A stretch of 64,000 nucleotides of DNA from Nostoc sp. TCL240-02 (GTDB lineage: Bacteria > Cyanobacteriota > Cyanobacteriia > Cyanobacteriales > Nostocaceae), in the NCBI RefSeq assembly GCF_013343235.1, contig NZ_CP040094.1, forward strand, positions 6,257,001 to 6,321,000, given 5' to 3'. Position 1 is the first letter of the stretch. Each line of letters begins with the position of its first letter. The position numbers were made by a program, and so were the translations under genes. Below are positions 44,733 through 54,772 of this stretch, piece by piece. Below the pieces are notes generated by a model that worked only from the letters and a program-made list of their open reading frames with translations, did no database searches and had not been told where the DNA came from.

Positions 44733-45278
44733 ATGGATTTACCCCTAGTTAAAGTTATAAAAAATAACATAACATTAGAACTAGATTATATGCATCCTCA
44801 AGAACAGGAGGTTGTAAGAGCATTACTAAATGTTGTAATTGTTGAAGGTAAAACTTATCCCCAAAAGCAACCTCTATCTCCGGCAGAATTTTCAACTTAC
44901 TGGTTAAGCAAGGATGCCTTTGTTGTCAGGACATCTGGTAAGGATGGTACACACAAGCCAAAAGAAATATTAGGGGCGTTTTATTTAAAACCAAACTTCC
45001 CCGGTTGGTGTTGCCATATTTGCAACGCTGGTTTTATTGTACAACCTGAGTTACGCGGTCAGGGTATCGGGCGGTTCATGGGGGAGGCGATGCTCTTGAT
45101 AGCAGCAAACCTTGGCTACGAGGCAGTAATGTTCAATTTGGTCTTTGAAACTAATATACCTTCAATTACCCTTTGGCAATCGCTAGGATTTGAGATAATT
45201 GGACGAATTCCACGTGCAGCGAAGCTAGATAACGAACAGTTAGTAGACGCGCTGATGATGTATCGTGCTGTGGGTTGA
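44733..45278 (+). CDS. GNAT-family N-acetyltransferase
   Basis: A 181-residue acetyltransferase. The acetyl-CoA pyrophosphate-binding motif is seen as VQPELRGQGIGRFMGEAML (Q/RxxGxG/A), with the typical C-terminal IPSITLWQSLGFEIIGRIP. The acceptor is unknown; similar fungal and bacterial proteins act on small molecules or proteins. It is followed 100 nt later by pnp on the same strand. Confidence 0.88.
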   Translation: MDLPLVKVIKNNITLELDYMHPQEQEVVRALLNVVIVEGKTYPQKQPLSPAEFSTYWLSKDAFVVRTSGKDGTHKPKEILGAFYLKPNFPGWCCHICNAGFIVQPELRGQGIGRFMGEAMLLIAANLGYEAVMFNLVFETNIPSITLWQSLGFEIIGRIPRAAKLDNEQLVDALMMYRAVG

Positions 45279-45379
45279 TGACAACTCTTATCTTTGTATG
45301 TACTACAAGTCAGCCCTAGTGCATAAATGTTAGGATTGCCACAGAAAGAGAATAGCGAAAGAGAAGGAAAAAGAACTGA

Positions 45380-47536
45380 ATGGCAGAAGTTGATAAGTCA
45401 ATATCCTTCGATGGAAGGGATATTCGACTGAAAGTAGGCTTACTAGCTCCCCAGGCAGGTGGGTCGGTTTTGATAGAATCAGGGGACACATCCGTTTTAG
45501 TGACAGCTACGCGATCGCAAGCCAGAGAAGGCATTGATTTTCTTCCCCTCACAGTGGATTACGAAGAAAGACTGTATGCAGCTGGTAGGATTCCTGGCGG
45601 GATCATGCGGCGGGAAGGTCGTCCACCAGAAAAAACAATTCTCACTAGCCGTCTTATAGACCGTCCCATGCGTCCCTTGTTCCCTTCATGGTTACGGGAT
45701 GACCTGCAAATTATCGCCTTAACGCTATCGATGGACGAGTTGGTTCCACCCGATGTGCTAGCAGTTACAGGCGCTTCCATCGCTACCCTGATTGCCCAGA
45801 TTCCTTTTAATGGGCCAATGGCAGCAGTTCGCGTTGGTTTAGTGGGAGATGATTTCATTATTAACCCCACTTATGCAGAAATTGAAGCCGGAGATTTGGA
45901 TCTGGTAGTAGCCGGTTCTCCACATGGCGTAATCATGGTGGAGGCGGGAGCTAATCAGTTACCAGAGCGAGATATCATCGAGGCAATTGACTTTGGTTAT
46001 GAAGCGGTACGGGACTTAATCAAAGCGCAGCAAGATTTAGTCGCAGAACTGGGCTTAGTGATAGTGCAAGAAGCACCACCAGAAGTAGACCAGACGCTAG
46101 AAAATTATATCCGCGATCGCGCTAACGGCCAGATTAAGAAAATTCTCTCTCAATTTACCTTCACCAAACCCGAACGCGATGCAGCTTTAGATGTCGTCAA
46201 GGATGAAATTGCCACGACGATTAAGGAACTGCCAGAAGAAGACCCAATTCGAGTTGCCGCAACTGCAAATAGCAAGGCTCTTAGTAATACTTTTAAAGAT
46301 ATAACTAAGTACTTTATGCGGCGGCAAATCATCGAAGATAACGTTCGCGTTGATGGTCGCAAACTCGATGAAGTGCGTCGTGTTTCTTGTTTAGTTGGTG
46401 TCTTACCAAAGCGAGTCCACGGTAGCGGTTTATTTAACCGGGAACTAACTCAGGTATTATCCACTTGTACTTTGGGTACACCTGGGGATGCTCAAAACCT
46501 CAACGATGATATGCAGCTAGACCAACATAAGCGTTATCTGCATCATTACAACTTCCCGCCGTTCTCTGTCGGGGAAACCAAGCCAATGCGTTCTCCAGGA
46601 AGGCGTGAAATTGGTCACGGGGCATTAGCAGAGCGATCGCTCCTACCTGTATTACCCTCAAAAGAACAATTTCCCTACGTGATTCGCATAGTATCAGAAG
46701 TACTTTCTTCCAACGGTTCCACCTCAATGGGTTCAGTCTGCGGTTCCACCCTCGCCCTCATGGATGCTGGTGTACCAATTCTCAAACCCGTCAGTGGCGC
46801 AGCAATGGGTCTGATTAAGGATGGGGACGAAGTACGAATCCTCACCGACATTCAGGGCATTGAAGACTTTTTGGGCGATATGGACTTCAAGGTTGCCGGG
46901 ACGGATACCGGAATTACCGCCTTGCAAATGGATATGAAAATCCCCGGTTTGTCGTTGGATGTTATTTCCCAAGCCGTCCACCAAGCCAAAGCAGCCCGGT
47001 TGCACATTCTGGAGAAAATGCTCGCCTGCATCGATGTGCCACGGACTGAAACCTCACCTTATGCCCCACGTCTGTTAACAATCAAGATTGACTCAGACAT
47101 GATTGGTCTGGTAATCGGGCCTGGAGGCAAGACTATTAAGGGTATCACAGAGGAAACTGGTGCAAAAATTGACATCGAAGATGATGGCACCGTGACAATT
47201 TCGGCTGTGGATGAGAACAAGGCGAAGAGAGCCAGAAACATCATCCAAGGTATGACCCGCAAGCTCCACGAAGGGGATGTCTATGCAGGACGTATTACTC
47301 GGATTATACCCATAGGTGCATTTGTGGAATTTCTGCCTGGGAAAGAAGGGATGATCCACATCTCACAACTAGCTGACTACCGCGTTGGCAAAGTTGAGGA
47401 TGAAGTAGCAGTGGGCGATGAAGTGATTATCAAAGTCCGGGAAATTGATAACAAAGGTCGGATTAATCTTACCCGCTTGGGTATCCACCCAGATCAAGCA
47501 GCAGCAGCAAGAGAAGCTGCGGCGGTGAATCGGTAA
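45380..47536 (+). CDS. pnp: Polyribonucleotide nucleotidyltransferase
   Basis: A 718-residue PNPase that degrades RNA phosphorolytically from the 3' end. It has two RNase PH cores (first with [14 protein letters not shown]; second with [20 protein letters not shown] and the catalytic [20 protein letters not shown]), then KH ([20 protein letters not shown]) and S1 ([20 protein letters not shown]) domains. The length is normal. The usual partner rpsO is not adjacent. A hairpin follows the stop. Confidence 0.97.
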   Translation: MAEVDKSISFDGRDIRLKVGLLAPQAGGSVLIESGDTSVLVTATRSQAREGIDFLPLTVDYEERLYAAGRIPGGIMRREGRPPEKTILTSRLIDRPMRPLFPSWLRDDLQIIALTLSMDELVPPDVLAVTGASIATLIAQIPFNGPMAAVRVGLVGDDFIINPTYAEIEAGDLDLVVAGSPHGVIMVEAGANQLPERDIIEAIDFGYEAVRDLIKAQQDLVAELGLVIVQEAPPEVDQTLENYIRDRANGQIKKILSQFTFTKPERDAALDVVKDEIATTIKELPEEDPIRVAATANSKALSNTFKDITKYFMRRQIIEDNVRVDGRKLDEVRRVSCLVGVLPKRVHGSGLFNRELTQVLSTCTLGTPGDAQNLNDDMQLDQHKRYLHHYNFPPFSVGETKPMRSPGRREIGHGALAERSLLPVLPSKEQFPYVIRIVSEVLSSNGSTSMGSVCGSTLALMDAGVPILKPVSGAAMGLIKDGDEVRILTDIQGIEDFLGDMDFKVAGTDTGITALQMDMKIPGLSLDVISQAVHQAKAARLHILEKMLACIDVPRTETSPYAPRLLTIKIDSDMIGLVIGPGGKTIKGITEETGAKIDIEDDGTVTISAVDENKAKRARNIIQGMTRKLHEGDVYAGRITRIIPIGAFVEFLPGKEGMIHISQLADYRVGKVEDEVAVGDEVIIKVREIDNKGRINLTRLGIHPDQAAAAREAAAVNR

Positions 47537-47545
47537 CTCGATTTG

Positions 47546-47595
47546 GGATTTTAGATTTTATCTAAAATCCGCGATGCCTACTGTGAAGGCATCGC
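47546..47595. terminator. Two hairpins after pnp
   Basis: GGATTTTAGA (47546-47555) pairs with TCTAAAATCC (47561-47570), 10 nt after the pnp stop. A second hairpin, GCGATGCCT (47571-47579) with AGGCATCGC (47587-47595), follows directly. No T-run is seen. They probably define the pnp mRNA end. Confidence 0.55.
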
Positions 47596-48664
47596 CGTAT
47601 GCTTCTCAAAATTAGTTGCACGAAATTTATTTAAACTCCTACTTGTAAATCTCTTTGATGACTATAAAAGATAAGTAACTAAGCCTAAATAAATTAACGT
47701 TTGTAGTAAGTACTTTAGTCCTAATAATCCTATTTTTGAGCAATTTATCCCTCAAAAGTAGGATTTTATTTTATGTTTAATTTTACTATGATTAATTTTA
47801 ATATTATGTTTAATTTTAACTTCCTACTTGATACCATATAGCGATTCTCAATTGCATTGAAATTGTATGGAAGGGCAGTAAAATTCAAAGCCTTTCTCAT
47901 TTTAAGCTACGGTGTACATACAACTCTGTACAAGGTATAAAACGAAGTTATATCCTCCTGAATCCACCTTAAAAAGGGGGACTTTGGCTCCTGTAAGACT
48001 TACGCAAAAAAATAGTCCAAACTTTGATTGTTAAATAGGGTCAATTCATGAATTGCCCCTACTGCGTGTAATTTTGCGTAAGTTATCTACTATTACGGTA
48101 GAGGAAATCTAAATGCTGTGGGACAACTTTAAAAGACTTGTGTAGACAACCTAGCATAACGTCTTTGACAAGAGAAGAGTTAAGCAAAAAGCGGGATAAA
48201 AAACACAATTTTTTGAGTCAGGCGAACGCAAATCATTTAACTTTTATGAAAAAAAACAGATAAATTGGCATTTGATAAAACTCATATTTCGATAAAGTTT
48301 AGTTATCTAGTAAAATAAAAATAAGAGTTATTTGGGTTTTGCGATCGCTACCAAAGCTCCAATTATTTTTAACTAAAATTTAAGTTATCATCAATAAAGC
48401 TAACTTATGTACTTCGCCATTTTCGGTAGTAGATAATGTTTACCTCTAACAGTGTAGTTATGTCTATTCCTAACGACTTATTTATTAGCTCGCAGTTGAA
48501 TAAATCAGCAAGTATTAAATTAGTAAAGCCTACTTTAATACCACACTAAGTCTAGAGGTTTTTCGTATTTTAATTTATTATTAACTACCTAGAAATAAGC
48601 CTTGCTATTAAATACTAAATATGTCATATTAAATACTTCATTCAGAACTAAATATATTGACACA
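47596..48664. other. Long intergenic region between pnp and egtD
   Basis: About 1.07 kb without a supported gene. It holds a partial double-hairpin repeat (47699-47730), a complete MITE-like element (47998-48083), one HIP1 octamer near 48341 and otherwise AT-rich sequence. The egtD promoter should lie in the last few hundred bases, but no element was identified confidently. Confidence 0.4.
47998..48083. mobile_element. MITE-like element, ACTTACGCAAAA family, copy 1
   Basis: Ends ACTTACGCAAAA (47998-48009) and TTTTGCGTAAGT (48072-48083) are perfect inverted repeats around 62 nt. The interior contains AATAGTCCAAACTTTGATTG and a version of the palindrome seen at 18761-18788. A second copy lies at 60629-60738. 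No protein is encoded. Confidence 0.8.
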
Positions 48665-49639
48665 ATGTTAGCTACATATCTAAAATCTCTTAATGAGAAC
48701 GATCGAGTTCTTAACAATGAAGGTGAAGATGTCATCCAAGGATTAATTCAAAGTCCCAAAACTTTACCCCCTAAATATTTTTATGATGATTACGGCTCGG
48801 AACTATTTGAACAAATATGTGAATTATCAGAATATTACCCAACACGAACAGAAGCATATATTTTACGTCAATATGCCGATGAAATAGCTCAGATAACAGG
48901 TAATTGTGAACTTGTAGAGTTAGGCAGTGGCAGTTCTACAAAAACTATTTTTTTGCTAGATGCTTACCAAAAAATTGCAAGCCACTGTAGATATATACCT
49001 ATTGATGTTAGTCATGGCATCCTTAAATCTAGCGTACTAAAACTACAACATAAATATCCAAATTTCTTTGTTGAGGGATTAATAGGAACATACGAACTAG
49101 CCTTGACGAAGCTAGAATCGACATTTGCAGCATCACGGATGATTTTTTTCTTAGGCAGTTCTCTTGGAAATTTTAATCCACGAGAATGTGATCATTTTTT
49201 AAGCCAAATTACTATGACTTTGCAAGCAGGTGACTACTTTCTTTTGGGAATTGATTTACAAAAACCCAAGGAAATTTTGGAGCCAGCTTATAATGATAGT
49301 CAGGGAGTAACAGCTGCTTTTAACTTAAATATCCTTTCTCATTTAAATTGGCGTTTTCAAGGTAATTTTAACCTCAGCTTATTCACTCACCAAGCTATTT
49401 ATAATCAAAATGATGCTCAAATTGAAATGTATCTACATTGCCAAAAGAGTCATGAGGTATCTTTAGAAGCGCTAAATTTACAAGTTGGTTTTGCAGATGG
49501 AGAGAACATTCTCACCGAAATTTCTCGAAAGTTTGATTTAGTAATTATGCAAAAACAACTGGAGACACATGGGCTCAAGACTCTGAAAACTTGGACAGAT
49601 CCCAATCAGTGGTTTGGGTTAATTCTTTGCCAAGCTTAA
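48665..49639 (+). CDS. egtD: EgtD-type L-histidine N-alpha-methyltransferase
   Basis: A 324-residue Methyltransf_33 enzyme, about the length of mycobacterial EgtD (321). It shows PKTLPPKYFYDDYGSELFEQ, ELSEYYPTRTEAYIL, the SAM motif ELGSGSSTKT (85-94), FFLGSSLGNFNP with N169, and ILTEISRKF with E285 and S287. These align with EgtD N166, E282 and S284, which hold histidine, so hercynine formation from histidine is likely. The ATG at 48665 is preferred to a TTG at 48602. A sulfoxide-synthase gene follows 342 nt later. Confidence 0.88.
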   Translation: MLATYLKSLNENDRVLNNEGEDVIQGLIQSPKTLPPKYFYDDYGSELFEQICELSEYYPTRTEAYILRQYADEIAQITGNCELVELGSGSSTKTIFLLDAYQKIASHCRYIPIDVSHGILKSSVLKLQHKYPNFFVEGLIGTYELALTKLESTFAASRMIFFLGSSLGNFNPRECDHFLSQITMTLQAGDYFLLGIDLQKPKEILEPAYNDSQGVTAAFNLNILSHLNWRFQGNFNLSLFTHQAIYNQNDAQIEMYLHCQKSHEVSLEALNLQVGFADGENILTEISRKFDLVIMQKQLETHGLKTLKTWTDPNQWFGLILCQA

Positions 49640-49981
49640 ATTTTGCTTACCCAAATTTGAATTTAAATAGACATATCCATGAATTAGGCTTTAAAGCTTA
49701 ACTTACAAAGCTTATGGTTTGTTTATGAATGGCACTTACTTACGGTAGATAGGCATTGATCATCCTACAATATCTCAGTATTTTTAGCTATTTTATAAAT
49801 ACTTAAGTAAGTGGCATTTGTTTGTTCATGGATATGTTTAATTTTATTAAATCAAACATATCTGGAAAAAACAAACAGAGTCGGTATGCAATCAACAATT
49901 AACATTAACAATTTTTTGATTAAGTTTGTCAAGTAAATCAACCAGAGTGAATCGTCTATATAATAGCAATTGAGTTATATC
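49640..49981. mobile_element. Gap with a large imperfect inverted repeat between egtD and the synthase gene
   Basis: ACATATCCATGAA (49671-49683) has its exact complement at 49825-49837, and GGCACTTACTTA (49731-49742) pairs imperfectly with TAAGTAAGTGGC (about 49805-49814). The 167-nt span looks like a MITE or a folded leader. No gene is seen. The rest is AT-rich. Confidence 0.45.
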
Positions 49982-51319
49982 ATGAACAGTCTTCAATCTA
50001 CTCATCCGCCTAAACTAGATAGTTGCGATCGCCAAGTTATCCTCGATTATTTTGAGAATGCTTGGCAGCTAGAAGATATGCTGATGAAAACTTTAATAGA
50101 AGAAGATACATTTTATCTCAATCCCGATCCTTTGAGAAACCCTCTAATTTTTTATCTGGGACACTCGGCTGTTTTCTACATCAATAAATTAATTAGCGTT
50201 GGATTATTAGAAAAAAGGATCAATCCAGACTATGAAATCTTGTTTGAAATTGGAGTTGATCCAGAGGTATCAGAGGAATTAAATCAAGCGATCGCTCATT
50301 TAGAATGGCCACAAGTTGCACAAACTTGGGAGTATCGAAAACAAGCATATACGGTAATTTACGAAGTAATTAAAACTACTCCGATTACTCTACCAATTCA
50401 CCCTACTCATCCCCTCTGGGCTTTAATGATGGGGATCGAACACCAGCGTATTCATATTGAAACCTCTTCGATGTTAATTCGCCAACTACCAATTGAGAGA
50501 GTGAAACGCCCCCAAAACTGGCAATATGCCCCTTTTAATGGCTACACTGCTCAAAACGAAATGATACAAGTTATAGGTGGGGTAGTCAAACTTGGCAAAG
50601 CCTTTGACGATCCGACCTATGGATGGGATATTGATTATGGCGATCGCACTGTTGAAGTAGAATCTTTTTTAGCCAGTAAATATCTGATTACAAATGCCGA
50701 CTTTAGTTATTTTGTCAAGGCTGGTGGCTACGAAAACCAAGCGTATTGGGATGAAGAATCTTTGTATTGGAAAACTGAAAACAACATCAAATATCCCAAA
50801 TTTTGGATACCTCAAAATGGCAGTTACAAGTATCGAGCCATGTTTGATGAAATTGACTTACCCTTAGATTGGCCTGTAGAGGTCAATCACTATGAAGCAA
50901 TAGCTTACTGTCGTTGGCAAGGTAAAAATACCCGTTTAATGAGTGAAGCTGAATATCATTTAGCAACTTATAGTAATGGTTTGGTAGAAGATGTAGACAA
51001 TTACAATATCAATTTAAAATTTGGCTCACCTAGTCCAGTAGGAATGCTAGAAACTGCCAAAAGTTATTCTGGTTTGTACGATTTACGCGGAAATGTTTGG
51101 GAACACTTGAGTGATAATTTAAATCCCTTACCAGGATATAAACCTCATTTTCTTTATGAAGATAATTCTGCAATATTTTTTGATAATAAACATCAAATGA
51201 TGTTAGGAGGATGCTGGATAACTAATGGTACAGAAGCTTTAAAATATTATCGCAACTGGTTCCGTCCTAATTTTTATCAACACGCCGGTTTTAGGATTGT
51301 TCAAGATATCAAGCATTAA
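49982..51319 (+). CDS. OvoA/EgtB-like sulfoxide synthase lacking the methyltransferase domain
   Basis: A 445-residue non-heme iron enzyme with an N-terminal DinB_2 domain and a C-terminal FGE-sulfatase fold. The iron ligands are expected at H61 (YLGHSAVFY) and H154/H158 in GIEHQRIHIETSSML (HxxxHxE). The regions DPLRNPLIFYLGHSAV and RNWFRPNFYQHAGFR resemble 5-histidylcysteine sulfoxide synthase (OvoA) more than actinobacterial EgtB. OvoA normally carries a third methyltransferase domain; it is absent here, while EgtD is a separate gene upstream. The product may be an ergothioneine or ovothiol precursor. A TTG at 49970 could add 4 residues. Confidence 0.82.
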   Translation: MNSLQSTHPPKLDSCDRQVILDYFENAWQLEDMLMKTLIEEDTFYLNPDPLRNPLIFYLGHSAVFYINKLISVGLLEKRINPDYEILFEIGVDPEVSEELNQAIAHLEWPQVAQTWEYRKQAYTVIYEVIKTTPITLPIHPTHPLWALMMGIEHQRIHIETSSMLIRQLPIERVKRPQNWQYAPFNGYTAQNEMIQVIGGVVKLGKAFDDPTYGWDIDYGDRTVEVESFLASKYLITNADFSYFVKAGGYENQAYWDEESLYWKTENNIKYPKFWIPQNGSYKYRAMFDEIDLPLDWPVEVNHYEAIAYCRWQGKNTRLMSEAEYHLATYSNGLVEDVDNYNINLKFGSPSPVGMLETAKSYSGLYDLRGNVWEHLSDNLNPLPGYKPHFLYEDNSAIFFDNKHQMMLGGCWITNGTEALKYYRNWFRPNFYQHAGFRIVQDIKH

Positions 51320-51556
51320 GCCCAATATGAGGTTTTACAAAAATAATTTGCAGGATACTAATAGTTACAGAATAGCAGTTTTTACATCTTCCATTTTCCC
51401 CTGTAATTACCAAGCTCAATTTTAGTTGAGATAGCAAACATATTAGTAGCCCAACATCCAGGGAAAATAGACGAAAAATTTCCCTACAATGGAATTAGAT
51501 TCATGCGAACCATCTTTGTATTTTAATGGCAACGTAAAAACAGGAAATTATTAACC

Positions 51557-52051
51557 ATGAGACCAAATCCTATTCCCCCACAACCTGGTCAAGAGTCAGT
51601 TTGGGATTATCCGCGTCCGGCTCGTTTAGAAGATACAGACAAATCAATTCGGATAATTGTTAATAATATTGTTTTAGCAGAAACAAGTAAAGCTAAAAGA
51701 GTCATAGAAACTAGCCATCCCCCTTCTTATTACATTCCTTCAGAAGACATTAAACTAGAATATCTGATAGAAACACCTAAAAAAACTTGGTGTGAATGGA
51801 AAGGTAAGTGTCAGTATTATGATATAAGCATCGGTGATAAGTATATAAATAACGCTGCTTGGCGATATTTTGACCCCACATCTGATTTTGTAATGATTCA
51901 AGAATACTATGCTTTTTATCCTAGCTTAATGGATGCTTGCTATGTAAATGATGAGCTAGTTATGTGTCAACCCGGTGATTTTTATGGCGGATGGATTACC
52001 TCTGATATTGTCGGGCCATTTAAAGGTAGTCCAGGAACAATGGGTTGGTAA
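51557..52051 (+). CDS. DUF427 domain protein
   Basis: A 164-residue DUF427 protein with the family landmarks ESVWDYPRPARLED, FVMIQEYYAFYPSLMDACYV and QPGDFYGGWITSDIVGPFKG ending GSPGTMGW. The function of DUF427 is not established. It follows the sulfoxide-synthase gene by 237 nt on the same strand, so it may belong to the same pathway. Confidence 0.88.
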   Translation: MRPNPIPPQPGQESVWDYPRPARLEDTDKSIRIIVNNIVLAETSKAKRVIETSHPPSYYIPSEDIKLEYLIETPKKTWCEWKGKCQYYDISIGDKYINNAAWRYFDPTSDFVMIQEYYAFYPSLMDACYVNDELVMCQPGDFYGGWITSDIVGPFKGSPGTMGW

Positions 52052-52234
52052 TTTTGGACATAAAATTAATGAGTCAAAATTTATTGGCAATTTTGACTCA
52101 TTAATACAAAGTTTAGATAATTCCTTAAAAAGAGTAGTTGGGGGATTAAAAGCTTGTAGGAAAACTTGAAGAAACTTGTGTGTACGCTGGAGCCAAAAAT
52201 TTAAATATGGGTTCTCTAGATTTAAAGTTATCAA

Positions 52235-53074
52235 TCAATCTAAAGTATTAGATAACTTCATGGTAATATGCTCCAAATAAGCTACAGGGAACATAATTCC
52301 TGGCTTTTTTGTAGGAGAGTTTAGGGTGTTGAATAATCTGTCCCAAAATCCTTGAATTCCATAGTTTTTCTTGAAACAACTATGGTGAAGATCGTGAAAA
52401 TCTGATGGAACAAAAAATATTGATAAGGAACTATGACCTTCAAGGTTGTAAGCATTACCTATAATAGTCCAAGCACATAGTTGGGTGATGTCATACCCAA
52501 AGATAAAAATAGGCAAAAGGTCTGTAATAGTAACAATAATATATTCAGTCAAACTCTTATGTCCAGCAACAAAACTTGATGAGTCGGCAAACTCATGATG
52601 TTTTAAATGTATTTTTTGTAAAAACTTTCTGTGAAGTAGCGAATGGGAAACGTAAAAACAGAAATCAGCAACAATTATTCTCATCAAAAACCATCCAAGG
52701 TTTGAGAGCAAACTATTTCCTCTATTTACCTCTGGCGCTATGTAGAGGATAATTAAAGCTGCTATGAGACTTTTGATTTCTCCAGTAATGATGCCTTTCG
52801 CAGTAAACGAAGGAAATGGTTGTGTTTTGACTTTCTTAACTCTGGCAGTTAATTTCTCTCTTAAACTATCATTGTTTTTAATTACCTTTTCGATGAAAAG
52901 ACCAATGCTATAAAATGAAATAGAACCAACAGTCCAGTATACCAGCACTTGAGTTATAAAATTGAGTTCTATATTGTGCAACAACCAATAAAATATTTGC
53001 TGAACAATGGTGCAAGTAATAGCAATTTTTAGATAAAATTCAACCTCGAAGCAGAAATTAAAAAACTTTCTCAT
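52235..53074 (-). CDS. Sterol desaturase/fatty acid hydroxylase superfamily protein
   Basis: A 279-residue membrane di-iron protein. His clusters are visible as HSLLHRKFLQKIHLKHHEF and HDLHHSCFKKNYGI (HxxxHH-type), with about four hydrophobic segments. Members hydroxylate or desaturate lipids and carotenoids. The gene is convergent with DUF427, and its start faces a 730-nt gap. The substrate is unknown. Confidence 0.85.
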   Translation of the reverse strand: MRKFFNFCFEVEFYLKIAITCTIVQQIFYWLLHNIELNFITQVLVYWTVGSISFYSIGLFIEKVIKNNDSLREKLTARVKKVKTQPFPSFTAKGIITGEIKSLIAALIILYIAPEVNRGNSLLSNLGWFLMRIIVADFCFYVSHSLLHRKFLQKIHLKHHEFADSSSFVAGHKSLTEYIIVTITDLLPIFIFGYDITQLCAWTIIGNAYNLEGHSSLSIFFVPSDFHDLHHSCFKKNYGIQGFWDRLFNTLNSPTKKPGIMFPVAYLEHITMKLSNTLD

Positions 53075-53806
53075 ACCTGCATCCTTTTAGTAGTTATCGA
53101 ATTAAAGCCTTTTTGCAAGTATAAATTATTTATTTTTGGATTTCACCTGATTATAAATAGGGTTTCTCAATTGTATAGGATAAGAACAGCCCCTTCTGGC
53201 TAGCGTTGGTGACTAAGTCTCAAAGCCTGAAAGAGAAATGGAAGTGATACCAAAATCATCGCATCCATAGATAATGTGTAGCGACTTACCGCAGTGTACA
53301 AGAAGCGCAATGTAGCAATCTGATTTGTAGGTATCCATTAGGCGATCGCAAAAATTTTCAGTCTACTAACATTTGTAATTATTTTATCGCTATCTACTTA
53401 GTGACAGAATTTTTGTGACTAGGAAATTTTTAGTGATTAGAAATTTTAAACATAACGCAGCAAATGATACAATTCGGATTGGATTAATGCGAACTTCTTT
53501 TACCTTTTAATTGCAATGTGAAAAAAGATATGAAATTACCAAAATCAGATTAAGTAAGTGGGCGTAAATAATTGCCGTTTGGATAAGGCAATAGAAAATA
53601 GGCAACAAGTAATAAATATAAGGGTTTTAGCCTAGTTCATTTTTATTTACATAGTTTGTTTTTATTGTGCCAACTTACTTCGTAGAACTTTCCCAACTAA
53701 AAATCCTCAATTCAGAAGGCGCTGACTGGATATAGGAAAACCAACATTCTCTATGCGATCGCATTCTCTATGGATGTAAAGAAACATTATTCAATCAATT
53801 AATTTG
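53075..53806. other. Intergenic region between hydroxylase and EamA genes
   Basis: About 730 nt without a supported gene. A 66-nt stretch at 53475-53540 resembles the leader of the DUF427 gene (51491-51556), sharing ATGCGAAC and TTTTAAT-GCAA-GT blocks. Otherwise it contains one HIP1-like octamer and AT-rich sequence. Confidence 0.35.
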
Positions 53807-54688
53807 ATGCAAATTGAAAATACATTGCGTTTAAAAGGAATAATGCTGCTTATCCTTGTTAATGTAATTAGCGCTACAACTTTTCCATTAACTAAAGACA
53901 TCGTTAGTAGTCTTTCACCAAGTGCATTGATTGCTACACGCTTTGTCATAGCAGCAGCAGTTTTTGCTGTAAATTTACGTAATATTAACGCACTTTTACT
54001 TCGTGATGGTACAGTACTAGGTCTTTTCCTTTTCTTTTTCTTAGCTATAGAAACAATTGCACTCAAGACTATACCAGCGAATCGGGCTGCATTCATTGGC
54101 AGTTTGAACGCACTCATCGTCCCGCTACTAGCATGGCTGAGTGGTCAGCGCGTACCGTTGAGAACTTTCCTAGCTGCTGGAGTCGCTGTAATCGGTATTG
54201 GCGTGATGTTTTGGGAAGGGGGAGAACTAGGAATTGGCGATCTGTTGATGTTCGTTGATGCTTTTGTCTATGCAGGCTACATAATTTTCCTAGACCGGGT
54301 TGCGTCTCGTCACCCCACCTTAACGCTTACCAGTGTTCAACTTCTGTTCATTGCAGTGCTAGGTTTACTCTGGAATAATACCCAAATTCTTAACCAATTT
54401 GAGGTAATTCACCAGCACTGGGGAGTGATTGTCTACTTAGGGCTGTTGGCAACGGCTGCTGTTATCTGGCTGCAAACATTGGCACAGCAATGGGTTTCAG
54501 CCGGCGAAACAGCTTTACTTTATACACTTGAGCCATTGTTCGCCACAATTTTCTCGTTTTGGCTACTTGGAGAACATCTGGGAATACGCGGTCTAATTGG
54601 CGCGATTCTTGTCTTAGTTGCTCTGCTTCTAAGCCAGAGCCCTCAAAAGCTTGAGCCGGAAGCAAAAGTTGAGGTACAGAGCAGTTAA
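53807..54688 (+). CDS. EamA-family (DMT) transporter
   Basis: A 293-residue protein of the drug/metabolite transporter superfamily with ten hydrophobic segments in two EamA repeats (first ending VGVMFWEGGELGIGD-like, second ending GEHLGIRGLIGAILVLVALL). It probably exports a small metabolite. Start at ATG 53807; the TTG at 53804 adds one codon. The gene is followed by a SET-domain gene 84 nt later. Confidence 0.88.
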   Translation: MQIENTLRLKGIMLLILVNVISATTFPLTKDIVSSLSPSALIATRFVIAAAVFAVNLRNINALLLRDGTVLGLFLFFFLAIETIALKTIPANRAAFIGSLNALIVPLLAWLSGQRVPLRTFLAAGVAVIGIGVMFWEGGELGIGDLLMFVDAFVYAGYIIFLDRVASRHPTLTLTSVQLLFIAVLGLLWNNTQILNQFEVIHQHWGVIVYLGLLATAAVIWLQTLAQQWVSAGETALLYTLEPLFATIFSFWLLGEHLGIRGLIGAILVLVALLLSQSPQKLEPEAKVEVQSS

Positions 54689-54772
54689 CGAGCTTTTACC
54701 TCAAAGTGAAATCTAACTAAGCCAAGTTTGAAATTTGGAAGCAAGAAATTTAAACATAGTAGGTTTTTATCT

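Noticed and set aside
47093..47359. Open frame on the minus strand inside pnp
   Set aside because: Shadow of the conserved KH/S1 region of pnp; no independent support.
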